NCBI GenBank assembly: GCA_016873225.1
Contig: VGXS01000004.1
Coordinates: 1 to 64,000, forward strand
DNA: 64,000 nucleotides
Direction of reading: 5' to 3'
Origin: Planctomycetota bacterium
GTDB lineage: Bacteria > Planctomycetota > Planctomycetia > Gemmatales > Gemmataceae
This document shows positions 53,440 through 62,113 of this stretch, piece after piece (the stretch's first letter is position 1; every line of letters starts with the position of its first letter). A program made the position numbers and the translations under genes. The notes under the pieces are model-generated. The model was given only the letters and a program-made list of their open reading frames with translations. It was not told the DNA's origin and searched no databases.

Positions 53440-55359
53440 ATGAGCACGGAAACGCGTTATTCAGCCAAGGACATCACGGTCCTTGAAGGCCTTGAACCGG
53501 TCAGGAAACGACCGTCGATGTATATCGGCGGCACCGATGTCAAGGGCCTTCATCACATGGTTTGGGAAATCGTCGACAATGCCGTTGACGAGTACCTCAA
53601 TGGCCATGCCACGATGGTGACCGTCACCCTCCATAAGGGCTGCGCCTCGGTGACCGTGTCCGACAACGGCCGAGGCATTCCGGTCGACCTGCATCCCAAG
53701 CACAAGAAGCCCGCCTTGGAACTCATCCTCACCACGCTTCACTCCGGCGCCAAGTTTGGTGAAGGCGACAACTACATCCACTCGGGCGGATTGCACGGCG
53801 TGGGTTCATCGGTGGTGAACGCCCTTTCCCGCAAGCTCGTCGCGACAATCAGGCGTGACGGGGGTGAATGGCGCCAGGAATTCAAGCAGGGAAAAACCGC
53901 GAGTGAGCTCGTCAAGCTTGGCCCGTCCCGCCTTCATGGAACCACAATCCAGTTCGAACCCGACCCCGCCATATTCCCCAAGACCAGCCTCGACTCGAAA
54001 ACAATTCGCTCCCACCTCGAGGACATGTCCTACATCCATGCGGGGCTCCAGATCCGCTTCAAGAATGAGGATGCCGGCACCGAGGAGGATCTTTCCCATC
54101 CGGGCGGGATCCCCGAATTCCTGAACCGCCTGGTCACTGAAAGCGGCAAGCCGAAAGCCTGCGAGCAGTCGTTCACTTTCAGCAGGGAGGGCGGCGAAAG
54201 ACTGGAAGCCGCCCTGGTTTGGACCGAGGCCACCGAGGAATCGGTTCGCTCCTATGTCAACGGCATCCGCACATCGGCGGGCGGCACCCACGAGGCTGGA
54301 CTCAAGTCCGCCGTGGTCAAGGCGATCCGTGATTACATGGAAACCCATGACATCAGGATCAAGGGACTCACGATCGCGGCCGAGGACATCCGCGAGGGAT
54401 TGGTTGCCGTCTTGTCGGTCTTCGTTCGGGAGCCGATGTTCCAGGGCCAAACCAAGGAAAAACTCAACAACCCTGAGATGACGGCCGCGGTGGAGGGATC
54501 GGTGCGGCCCGCGCTCGAGGCATGGCTCAACTCAAGCAAGACGGCCGCGGACGCGATCATCGGTCGAATCGTTTTGGCGGCGAGGGCCCGTCAGGCCAGC
54601 CGGGAGGCCGTCTCCGAGGTCACTAGAAAATCCGCGACAACGCGACGACTGAATCTTCCTGGAAAGCTTGCCGACTGCAAGTCGACCGTGATGGATGAGA
54701 CCGAGTTGTTCATCGTCGAGGGAGATGGCGCTGGCGGCAGCGCCAAGCAGGGGCGCAACAACCGCTTTCAAGCCGTTCTTCCTTTACGCGGCAAGATCCT
54801 CAACTCCGAGGGCCTCACGACTGAAAAGGCACTGGCCAACCAGGAGCTCAAGGACCTCGTGCTGGCGCTGGGAACCGGGGCCGGGCCACGGTTCAACATT
54901 GCCGGGTTGCGCTACGGGAAGCTCATCCTCCTTATGGACGCCGATGCCGACGGCTATCACATTTCAACACTCCTGCTCGCGTTCCTCTTCCGCAACATGC
55001 AGGGTCTCATCGACGCCGGGCGGGTTTATATCGCCCTCCCCCCCCTGTACCGGATTGATGTCGGCAAGGAAACCCACTGGGCCAAGGACGACAACCACAA
55101 GGCGGAAATCCTCGCCTCCTTGCGGGCCAACGCCAAGTTCGAGGTATCGCGATTCAAGGGCCTCGGTGAAATGGATGCATCGGTTTTGGCGGCAACCACT
55201 CTCGATCCCCGCCACCGAACCCTTCTAAGGGTGCGGGTCGACTCGATTCTCGACACCGACAGGGCCTTCGTTGACCTGCTTGGCAAGGATCCAGCCATGA
55301 GATACCAGTTCATCATGGAGGAGGCCGCGAGGGCGTCCGCCGAGGCCCTCGATGTGTGA
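53440..55359 (+). CDS. parE: Type IIA DNA topoisomerase subunit B (ParE/GyrB family)
   Basis: A 639-residue ATPase subunit. GHKL motifs are VWEIVDNAVDEYLNGH, VSDNGRGIPVD and SGGLHGVGSSVVNALS; the transducer follows, and the Toprim domain has ETELFIVEGDGAGGSAKQGR and LLMDADADGYHI. The first Toprim motif has Gly where most family members have Ser (EGDSAGGSA). Length matches ParE (about 630) rather than long GyrB. It sits directly behind the A-subunit gene. Confidence 0.9.
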   Translation: MSTETRYSAKDITVLEGLEPVRKRPSMYIGGTDVKGLHHMVWEIVDNAVDEYLNGHATMVTVTLHKGCASVTVSDNGRGIPVDLHPKHKKPALELILTTLHSGAKFGEGDNYIHSGGLHGVGSSVVNALSRKLVATIRRDGGEWRQEFKQGKTASELVKLGPSRLHGTTIQFEPDPAIFPKTSLDSKTIRSHLEDMSYIHAGLQIRFKNEDAGTEEDLSHPGGIPEFLNRLVTESGKPKACEQSFTFSREGGERLEAALVWTEATEESVRSYVNGIRTSAGGTHEAGLKSAVVKAIRDYMETHDIRIKGLTIAAEDIREGLVAVLSVFVREPMFQGQTKEKLNNPEMTAAVEGSVRPALEAWLNSSKTAADAIIGRIVLAARARQASREAVSEVTRKSATTRRLNLPGKLADCKSTVMDETELFIVEGDGAGGSAKQGRNNRFQAVLPLRGKILNSEGLTTEKALANQELKDLVLALGTGAGPRFNIAGLRYGKLILLMDADADGYHISTLLLAFLFRNMQGLIDAGRVYIALPPLYRIDVGKETHWAKDDNHKAEILASLRANAKFEVSRFKGLGEMDASVLAATTLDPRHRTLLRVRVDSILDTDRAFVDLLGKDPAMRYQFIMEEAARASAEALDV

Positions 55360-55373
55360 TTCTCCCAAGCGGC

Positions 55374-56168
55374 TCACTCCGGGTCGATTGATTCCCGCTT
55401 GACGGGGTCCCCCGGATGGGTCCGGACATACCAAAGGATTTGTCTGGCCAAGCCATGGAGCAGCTTGATGTCCCGCTCCTGCGGGCCCATGCGCGAAATG
55501 AGGTGCCTCACCCCGTGCATGAGTGTCTCCTGCTTGTCCCCGAACAGGTAACCCACCGCCTCCAGGGCTTGTCGCAGATGCCTGAACAGTTGGTCCTGCG
55601 ACTCGAATGTGGCCGGTTCCGGGGCCGGCCTTGGCACCTTCGAAATCCAAGCCAGCCTCATCTCATAGCAGCAAATGGCAACCGCCTGGGCGAGGTTGAT
55701 CGAGGGGTAGGCATGATTGGCGGGAATCTTGACGAGATGGTGACATAAGGCCACATCCTCGGTGGTGAGGCCGCTGGGTTCGGGACCGAACACCAGGGCA
55801 ACAGGTCTTTCCATGGTGCCAATCTCGGCCAAGCTGGGGATTATTTCCCGCGGAAATCCTTTCTTGATTTCCCGAACAGGTCCAGCGACACGCGCCGCCG
55901 TGGCGGCCGCTTGCGAGCAGCCAGTCAAGGCCTCGGCCAGTGTGCCGACCACCTTGGCGCCATCAAGCACCTCGCCGGCATGCACCGCCATTCTCACCGC
56001 TTGTGTGTCGTCGCGCCGGGCGATGGGTCGGACCAGCCAAAGGTCGGAAAGTCCCATGTTGCGCATGACGCGCGCCACCGACCCGAGATTGCCTGGGTAG
56101 TGAGTCTCAACCAGGACCACCCGGCAGGGAATCGGGCCAAGTCGTGGCGATTCCTCCTCCTCGCTCAT
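55374..56168 (-). CDS. trmJ: SPOUT RNA methyltransferase (TrmJ-like)
   Basis: A 264-residue SpoU-class methyltransferase. The N-terminal motif VVLVETHYPGNLGSVARVMRNMGL, the SAM-knot blocks VALVFGPEPSGLTTEDVALC, and HAYPSINLAQAVAICCYEM are the TrmJ pattern. TrmJ makes 2'-O-methyl at position 32 of tRNA. A C-terminal helical extension (QDQLFRHLRQALEAVGYLF) is also TrmJ-like. Its ATG lies in the stop codon of the AMP-ligase gene (ATGA, minus strand). Confidence 0.9.
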   Translation of the reverse strand: MSEEEESPRLGPIPCRVVLVETHYPGNLGSVARVMRNMGLSDLWLVRPIARRDDTQAVRMAVHAGEVLDGAKVVGTLAEALTGCSQAAATAARVAGPVREIKKGFPREIIPSLAEIGTMERPVALVFGPEPSGLTTEDVALCHHLVKIPANHAYPSINLAQAVAICCYEMRLAWISKVPRPAPEPATFESQDQLFRHLRQALEAVGYLFGDKQETLMHGVRHLISRMGPQERDIKLLHGLARQILWYVRTHPGDPVKRESIDPE

Positions 56169-58327
56169 GAACCTCCACCCCCGTCGCGCCGAACCGCCAA
56201 TTGCTTGACGGCTTGCAGGTCGAGTTTGCCGCTGCCCAATACCGGAATCTCATCCACGGCATGGCAATCCTTTTCGGATGGCACCCAAAGGGGCGGCACT
56301 CCCCGCGCGGAAAGTTTCTTCAGCCAACCTCGAATGTCGATCCCATGCTCCTCAAGCAGGGGCCTCAGGTAGAGCACCACCACCTTCTCACCTCGTGCAG
56401 GGTCTGGAACGCAGGTGACGGCGCATATCCGGTCGTTGCTTGGCAATTCATCGTGAAGCATTTGCTCGACCTTCTCGAGGGGCACCATCTCACCACCCGA
56501 CTTCGCGAATCGTGACAGTCGGCCCGTGATCACCAGGTGCCCCCTTCCGTCCAAATATCCAACATCACCGGTCCTGTAATAGCTGTTACTGATCACTTCG
56601 GCGCTTTTTTGGGGCTGCCCGTGATAGCCACGCATCACATTCGCGCCAGCGATGTGAATCATTCCGGCTTCCCCGGGTGGCATCGGTTCTCCCGTGTCCG
56701 GATCGAGGATCAGGGCATGGCATCCGGTCACCATTCTTCCAACGCTGCCCGGCTGGTCCCTCCAAAGCGTCTTGCCGTCGGGCAGCACCCGGTCCGGCAG
56801 GTTGATGTTCGTCACCGGGGCGAGTTCCGTGCATCCGTACCCCTCAATCGGAAGGACTCCGAAGCGCCCGTGGAATTCGCGGGCCAGCGATGGCGGCAAC
56901 TTCTCCGCGCCACAAACCAGGAATCGAATGCTGGAAAAATCACTCTTCTCAGACCTTTTAAGGCAAAAACGCAGGAATGTGGCCGTCGAGAGCATGATTG
57001 TCGACCGATGTCGACGGCACAGCGCCCCGATTTCCCGCCCCTGCCTGGGGTCTGGGTAGTAGGCCACGGAAATTCCCTGGGTGAGCGGCGCCCACAAGGT
57101 GACCGTATACCCGAAGCTGTGGAAGAAGGGCAGGATGCCAAGAATCCGGTCCTTAGGAAAAATATCTCCGAATGTCACGAGGGACTGGATGTTGGCCACG
57201 ATGTTCCCGTTGGTCAGCTCAACCCCCTTGGGTGCCCCGGTGGATCCGCTGGAAAAGACGATCGTCGCCAGGTCACCCGGACCGCGCCTGTCACAACCCA
57301 GCCACGCCTCCAGCATTCCCAGAGGCATGGCCAGCGCGCGGGCATAAGCCCTGACCTTGGCCCACCCGCTGGCTTTGCCCACCGTATCCTCAAGGATCAA
57401 CAGCCTGCGGCCCCCTCCCGGGGTAAACGGTAGCTTCGAAAGGAACCGGCGGGCCGTCACGATGGTGCGCACAGTCGTCTGGTCAAGGCAGGCATCATTG
57501 ACCGACTGGCTGGCCGTGTAGTTCAGGTTGATGGCCACCCGCCCGAGCAGTCCAACCGCGGCATTGACAAGCGCGGCACCCGTGCCGGTGGGAAGCCAGA
57601 CTCCCACCATGTCCTCTCCCGGCATTTCCCTTTTGAAAAATTCGGCCATGAGCAGGGATGCCGCTAGCGCCCTGCCGAAGGTCATCTCTCCGGACGCCAC
57701 GGCGCCGTCGAGCAGGCAAGGATGACTCCATCTCTTTCGCGCGACACGCAGGAAAAGCCTGGCGGGAGTCTGGTTATGGCTTCCGCGCGCGATGGCGGCG
57801 TCGGTTGAGAGCCGGTCAAGCCTGTCCCTGACGGCCCGGCCGTCGGCCATTGAGCAGGCCATGGAATCGCCAAACAAAATGTCGGCGCGCTTTTCATGAA
57901 GCTGGGTTGCCCTTGGAACCCATGCACCGGGACCACCTTCCTGATCATGCCCCCAGTGCGGAAAAAAGGCCACCGGAAGCACCGGTAAGTTGAATCCCGT
58001 GACTACCGCCGAAAGCCAACGGCCTAACGGCCAAGCGTCGCCATTCGAATCGATCAGGTCTTCCGAGGCCACGGCGACCGCCAGTCCCCCGGACAGAAGG
58101 TGGCGCACCTTGGCGGTCCAGGCCTCAATCGAAAGGCCCAATCCTTCCTCGGAAGCCGAACACCAAGTCAGGGAACGCTTGCAGCAGGCTTCGACCAGCA
58201 CTCTTTCCTTGGGACTGACCCGTTCCACAACCATCAGCAGGCCGCCGGTTTGGGGAACCCTTTCGGCACCGCGATGGTGCAGGCGGGTGTCACCCCAATG
58301 GAGTTTCCGCCATCCATGTGCTTCCAT
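56165..58327 (-). CDS. AMP-dependent acyl ligase with degenerate N-terminal acyltransferase domain
   Basis: A 720-residue two-domain protein. The first 190 residues follow the PlsC acyltransferase layout (ERVPQTGGLLMVVERVSPKE; PVLPVAFFPHWG). The catalytic NHxSxxD reads VERVSPKE, and the EGTR-type block reads SEDLIDSNG, so catalytic His and Asp are lost. The rest is an adenylate-forming domain with IVFSSGSTGAPKGVELT, EGYGCTELAPV, YRTGDVGYLDG and GSGKLDLQ (catalytic Lys), so ligase activity should be intact. It resembles the bifunctional Aas of lysophospholipid repair without the MFS part. Confidence 0.85.
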   Translation of the reverse strand: MEAHGWRKLHWGDTRLHHRGAERVPQTGGLLMVVERVSPKERVLVEACCKRSLTWCSASEEGLGLSIEAWTAKVRHLLSGGLAVAVASEDLIDSNGDAWPLGRWLSAVVTGFNLPVLPVAFFPHWGHDQEGGPGAWVPRATQLHEKRADILFGDSMACSMADGRAVRDRLDRLSTDAAIARGSHNQTPARLFLRVARKRWSHPCLLDGAVASGEMTFGRALAASLLMAEFFKREMPGEDMVGVWLPTGTGAALVNAAVGLLGRVAINLNYTASQSVNDACLDQTTVRTIVTARRFLSKLPFTPGGGRRLLILEDTVGKASGWAKVRAYARALAMPLGMLEAWLGCDRRGPGDLATIVFSSGSTGAPKGVELTNGNIVANIQSLVTFGDIFPKDRILGILPFFHSFGYTVTLWAPLTQGISVAYYPDPRQGREIGALCRRHRSTIMLSTATFLRFCLKRSEKSDFSSIRFLVCGAEKLPPSLAREFHGRFGVLPIEGYGCTELAPVTNINLPDRVLPDGKTLWRDQPGSVGRMVTGCHALILDPDTGEPMPPGEAGMIHIAGANVMRGYHGQPQKSAEVISNSYYRTGDVGYLDGRGHLVITGRLSRFAKSGGEMVPLEKVEQMLHDELPSNDRICAVTCVPDPARGEKVVVLYLRPLLEEHGIDIRGWLKKLSARGVPPLWVPSEKDCHAVDEIPVLGSGKLDLQAVKQLAVRRDGGGGS

Positions 58328-58480
58328 TGAGGTTTTCCCCGTTCCGGCTCATCAGGCCCGCGGAATCATCTCGCGCGGCGCGAATTATCAGGTTAGAGTT
58401 AGGGAACCACACCTGCTTCGGTGATGAAACGCCAAAACTGCCGGTTACCGGATCGAATCAGTCAATCCCGGAGTTCCACC

Positions 58481-59950
58481 ATGGTTCGCTTCCTGATGGT
58501 AGTTTCTTTGCTGCTATCCTCCTGCCTGCCAGCATGGTCACAGCAGGGTGGGCGGGACAACTCTCCCGTCAGCTTCATCCGAGATGTCGCGCCCATTTTC
58601 AAGGAAAACTGTTTCGGCTGCCACGGGGCCAAGAACCCCAAGGGCAAGCTGGACATGACCAAGATCGAAGCACTCAGAAAAGGCGGCACCAAGGACGATC
58701 CGATCGTTCCCGGAAAACCCGACGAAAGCCACCTGGTCGATGTTCTGAAGGCTTCGGATGCGAGCCGTATGCCTCCCCGGGAAACAGGCGATGCCCTTCC
58801 AGCCGCAAAAATCGCCGTGATTGAACGCTGGATTTCCCAAGGTGCCAAGATCGACTCCGAATTGACCCCATCAACGGACATCGTCAAGGAATTGCGCAGG
58901 CGCTGGACACCTCCGGCCCCCTTGGAAAAGTATTCCTATCCGGTGCAAATGACGGCCTTGGCCTTTTCGCCTGACGGCAAGTCACTCGTCGCCAGCGGCC
59001 ACCATGAACTCACCATCTGGGACACTGAGAGTGGTAAACTCACCGGCAGGCTGAAAACCCGTTCCCGCCGGGCCATGGCCCTCACTTTCCTTCCCGACGG
59101 AATGTTGGTCGCCGGAGGAGGCAGGCCTGGGGAAGAAGGTGATGTTTCCGTTTACAACCTCAAGGCCGCGCCGGCCAAAACCATCGACGGCGTGGCGTGG
59201 TTTGACGGAGTCTCCGACGCCAAGGTGCTTGTGCGAAGGCTTCTGGAAACCGATGACGAGGTTCAATGCCTCGCGCTTTCCACCGATGGCAAGTCCCTGG
59301 CCGCCGGAGGTTGCGACCGCATGATTCATCTGTGGGATCTTTCCCCGGGCATTGCTGGCGCCAAGTTGCTTCAAAGCATCGAGAATCACGCTGATTGGGT
59401 TTTTGGAGTGGCGTTTTCCGCCGATGGCAAGCGATTGGCCAGCGCCAGTCGTGACAAGACCGCCAAGTTGTGGGATATCACCGCAAAGGAATCGCTTCTT
59501 ACTTTCCCTGATCACCAAAACCCTGTCTTCGGTGTTGCCCTCAAGTCGGATGGCAAGCTCGGCTACAGCGCCGGGGAGGATCGTCAGATCAGGTCTTGGA
59601 CCATTACCACCGACCAAGGCGCCAAGCAGGCCAAGACCATGGCCGGTCACAACGGCCCCATCCTCAAGTTGATTCAGCATTCCAAGAATCCGTGGTTGAT
59701 TACCGCCTCCGCGGACAATTCTGTCCGCCTCTGGAATGCCGACACCGCCGCGGTGATGAAAACCATGGCTGGACATACGGATCATGTTCTTTCGATCGCC
59801 GTCAGCCCGGAAGGCTCGACACTGGCTTCGGGTTCCTACAACGGTGAGATTCGCCTTTGGAAAATCCCTGATGGAACAGCCATCAGGGATTTCTCCGGCT
59901 CCCCCGGCCAGCAGTTGGCTTCAACGACCACACCCGCTCCAAAGAAATGA
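58481..59950 (+). CDS. Planctomycete-type cytochrome c fused to WD40 repeats
   Basis: A 489-residue exported protein. Signal peptide (MVRFLMVVSLLLSSCLPAWS), then a planctomycete-type cytochrome c domain with haem site CFGCH (Cys44, Cys47, His48) and distal Met candidates in SRMPPRETG. WD40 blades start around residue 160 (MTALAFSPDGKSLVASG, IHLWDL, AKLWDI, VRLWNA, IRLWKI), about seven in all. Such proteins are abundant in Planctomycetota; the haem domain may attach covalently and the propeller bind a partner. GGAG precedes the ATG. It overlaps the Memo gene by 4 bp. Confidence 0.9.
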   Translation: MVRFLMVVSLLLSSCLPAWSQQGGRDNSPVSFIRDVAPIFKENCFGCHGAKNPKGKLDMTKIEALRKGGTKDDPIVPGKPDESHLVDVLKASDASRMPPRETGDALPAAKIAVIERWISQGAKIDSELTPSTDIVKELRRRWTPPAPLEKYSYPVQMTALAFSPDGKSLVASGHHELTIWDTESGKLTGRLKTRSRRAMALTFLPDGMLVAGGGRPGEEGDVSVYNLKAAPAKTIDGVAWFDGVSDAKVLVRRLLETDDEVQCLALSTDGKSLAAGGCDRMIHLWDLSPGIAGAKLLQSIENHADWVFGVAFSADGKRLASASRDKTAKLWDITAKESLLTFPDHQNPVFGVALKSDGKLGYSAGEDRQIRSWTITTDQGAKQAKTMAGHNGPILKLIQHSKNPWLITASADNSVRLWNADTAAVMKTMAGHTDHVLSIAVSPEGSTLASGSYNGEIRLWKIPDGTAIRDFSGSPGQQLASTTTPAPKK

Positions 59951-61179
59951 CGAGGGTGCCGGCAAGGCCAAGCCTCCGGCCTTACCTGACCGCCGATTCC
60001 GAAACCAACCGACCGGGATTTTTCCTGGTCAGGGACAATCTTAGGCTCAGCAAGGCCGTTTTGAGGCTCTCATCGTTCGATATTGAATGCGTCAAGCTAT
60101 TCGATGGTTCACACAGCATCCCCGACATTATTGGCCGTATGGAAAAGCGCTTGGGTAAAGGCTCCATTCCATCCGGCCGAATTGAGATGCTCGCGGAGGC
60201 CATGGAACAGTCCCTATTCCTTGATACCGATGCATGGCGCGCCGCCGCCGGATCTCCTGTCCGTCCTCCCTCTTGCATTGGATGCTACGAGGCGGATCCC
60301 AAGGCTCTCAAGGAACAAATGCGGGATCAATTCCTGAGGGATGGAGGGCCGGGCGCCCCTGAACGCGAGGCCGCCGACCATCGCATGGATGCCATTCTTG
60401 TCCCTCATATCGACTACAACAGGGGTGGATTCAACTTTGCCCATGGATTCAAGAGCCTGTTTGAACAATCCAACGCAAGGCTATTTGTCATTGTTGGCAC
60501 ATCCCATTACAGTCCCAGGCTGTTCACCCTGACACGAAAGGCCTTTGAGACACCCCTGGGTATCGTTCCAACGGATGGCGCGTTCATCGGAAGGATCGAG
60601 GAATACTACGGACCCGGGCTTTTTGAGGACGAACTCCTCGGCCACCTGCCCGAACATTCGATCGAGCTTGAGGTGGTTTTTCTCCAGCATATCCTCGGCC
60701 CTTCGCGTCCGTTCAGGATCGTGCCGCTAGTTGTTGGCTCTTTTGAAGCCCTTCTGGGTGGGCGGGGCAAATTATCGCTGGAAGCCTCGATTGGCAAAAT
60801 GGCCGCCGCGATTCGGTACGCGGAGGCGGCGGCGGGCGAACCGGTTTTCTTCATCATCAGTGGCGACCTCGCGCACATCGGACCCAAGTTTGGTGACACG
60901 CAACCCGCAGCAAACGCCATGCTTGCCAGCAGTCGGGAGCAGGATGGGCGCCTGCTTGAAAGAGTCGCTTCTGGCGACATGAACGGCTACACGGCAATCC
61001 TGGCCGCGGAACAAGACTCCCGTCGCATTTGCGGATTTCCTCCGACCCATCTGACCCTTTCCACTTTGGGCCCCTGCTCGGGCCGCCTGCTTCGCTACGA
61101 CCAATTCGTTCACCCCCGCGGCCATGAAAGCGTCAGCTTCGCATCGGTTTCATTCAACAGGCATGGCACCAACGCATGA
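59947..61179 (+). CDS. Memo-family protein (AmmeMemoRadiSam system B-like) with N-terminal extension
   Basis: A 410-residue protein. The C-terminal 280 residues are a Memo domain: ILVPHIDYNRGG, VIVGTSHYSP and ISGDLAHIGPKFGD carry metal-type His/Asp residues, and RRICGFPPTH holds the conserved Cys. Memo proteins share a fold with extradiol dioxygenases. The first 100 residues (PSLRPYLTADSE..., VKLFDGSHSIPDIIGRMEKRL) look like a small PqqD-like winged-helix unit (inference). The radical-SAM and AMMECR1 partners of the AmmeMemoRadiSam set are not in the window. Coupled by ATGA overlaps to both neighbours. Confidence 0.85.
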   Translation: MTRVPARPSLRPYLTADSETNRPGFFLVRDNLRLSKAVLRLSSFDIECVKLFDGSHSIPDIIGRMEKRLGKGSIPSGRIEMLAEAMEQSLFLDTDAWRAAAGSPVRPPSCIGCYEADPKALKEQMRDQFLRDGGPGAPEREAADHRMDAILVPHIDYNRGGFNFAHGFKSLFEQSNARLFVIVGTSHYSPRLFTLTRKAFETPLGIVPTDGAFIGRIEEYYGPGLFEDELLGHLPEHSIELEVVFLQHILGPSRPFRIVPLVVGSFEALLGGRGKLSLEASIGKMAAAIRYAEAAAGEPVFFIISGDLAHIGPKFGDTQPAANAMLASSREQDGRLLERVASGDMNGYTAILAAEQDSRRICGFPPTHLTLSTLGPCSGRLLRYDQFVHPRGHESVSFASVSFNRHGTNA

Positions 61180-62111
61180 ACGCGGAAATTCACTGCCAAT
61201 GCGACTCGGGTTGCCTGCCAGGCCAATGCGTCGTTGCCGCGGCAAGGTCCGGAATGAGGCTGGATTTCAGAGAGGCAACGACGGCGTTTGAGCGCGAGGC
61301 CGTTCAAAAATCGTACTCTGGTCCCCGATTTTCCTCCCGCTATTTTTCATGGGGAGATGGGCCGCCCGTTATCCTTGGACATGGCCTGTCAGACCGGTCC
61401 GATTCGTTTATTCCCCTGGCCTATTTGCTCAAGAACCGCTTTCAGTGCGTTGGCTGGGACCTTCCAGGCACCCATGCCCCCGCCCGTGAACCCTTGCCCT
61501 GGATCAGGCACAAGCATCTTTCGGATCATCTGCTGGCCTTGTGCGACCGCCTTCGGCTGGCAAAACCCGTTATCGCCGGGGCTTCGTTTGGATCAACGGT
61601 GGCCTTGCGAACGCTGGCAATGGCCCCGGGCCGGTTTTCCGGCGGAGTGCTCCAGGGAGGATTCGCGTTTCGACCGCTGAACCATGTCCAACGCCATCTT
61701 GTCCGTCTGGCCCGGTTCGCGCGCGGAAGGATCATGGGCCAAATGCCGAAATACCGCGAGTTCCTGCATCGCGCCAACGGTGCCGAATTCGCCATGCATG
61801 ACTCCCGCCGATGGGAGCACCTCGTGGCCTGCGCCGGCGCAACGCCTGTTCGAACCGTTTGCCACCAGGCCCTCTTGCTCGACAAGGCCGACCTTCGGGC
61901 CTTGCTTAAGCGAATCACCGTGCCAATGCTTGTTGTTTGCGGTTCCAACGACAAGGTGGTTGATCATCGTTGCGCGCAAGACCTCATGTCGGGACTGCCC
62001 AATGCCAGAAAAGTGACCTTGTCGGACTGCGGGCATGTGCCTTGCTATACCGATGTCGAGGCCTTGGCGGCTCTCATGACAGGATTCATCGACGGGGTGG
62101 CAGGGACCTAA
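61176..62111 (+). CDS. Alpha/beta hydrolase
   Basis: A 311-residue soluble alpha/beta-hydrolase. HG motif ILGHGLSDRSDSFIPL, nucleophile elbow AGASFGSTVAL (G-A-S-F-G), acid in VVCGSNDKVVD and catalytic His in LSDCGHVPCY. The first 45 residues include a short Cys-rich stretch (CQCDSGCLPGQC). It begins inside the stop codon of the Memo gene. Substrate unknown. Confidence 0.88.
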   Translation: MNAEIHCQCDSGCLPGQCVVAAARSGMRLDFREATTAFEREAVQKSYSGPRFSSRYFSWGDGPPVILGHGLSDRSDSFIPLAYLLKNRFQCVGWDLPGTHAPAREPLPWIRHKHLSDHLLALCDRLRLAKPVIAGASFGSTVALRTLAMAPGRFSGGVLQGGFAFRPLNHVQRHLVRLARFARGRIMGQMPKYREFLHRANGAEFAMHDSRRWEHLVACAGATPVRTVCHQALLLDKADLRALLKRITVPMLVVCGSNDKVVDHRCAQDLMSGLPNARKVTLSDCGHVPCYTDVEALAALMTGFIDGVAGT

Positions 62112-62113
62112 CC

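Noticed and set aside
62080-62113. Cobalamin riboswitch before cobL
   Set aside because: The gene starts 2 bp after its upstream neighbour, so there is no leader.
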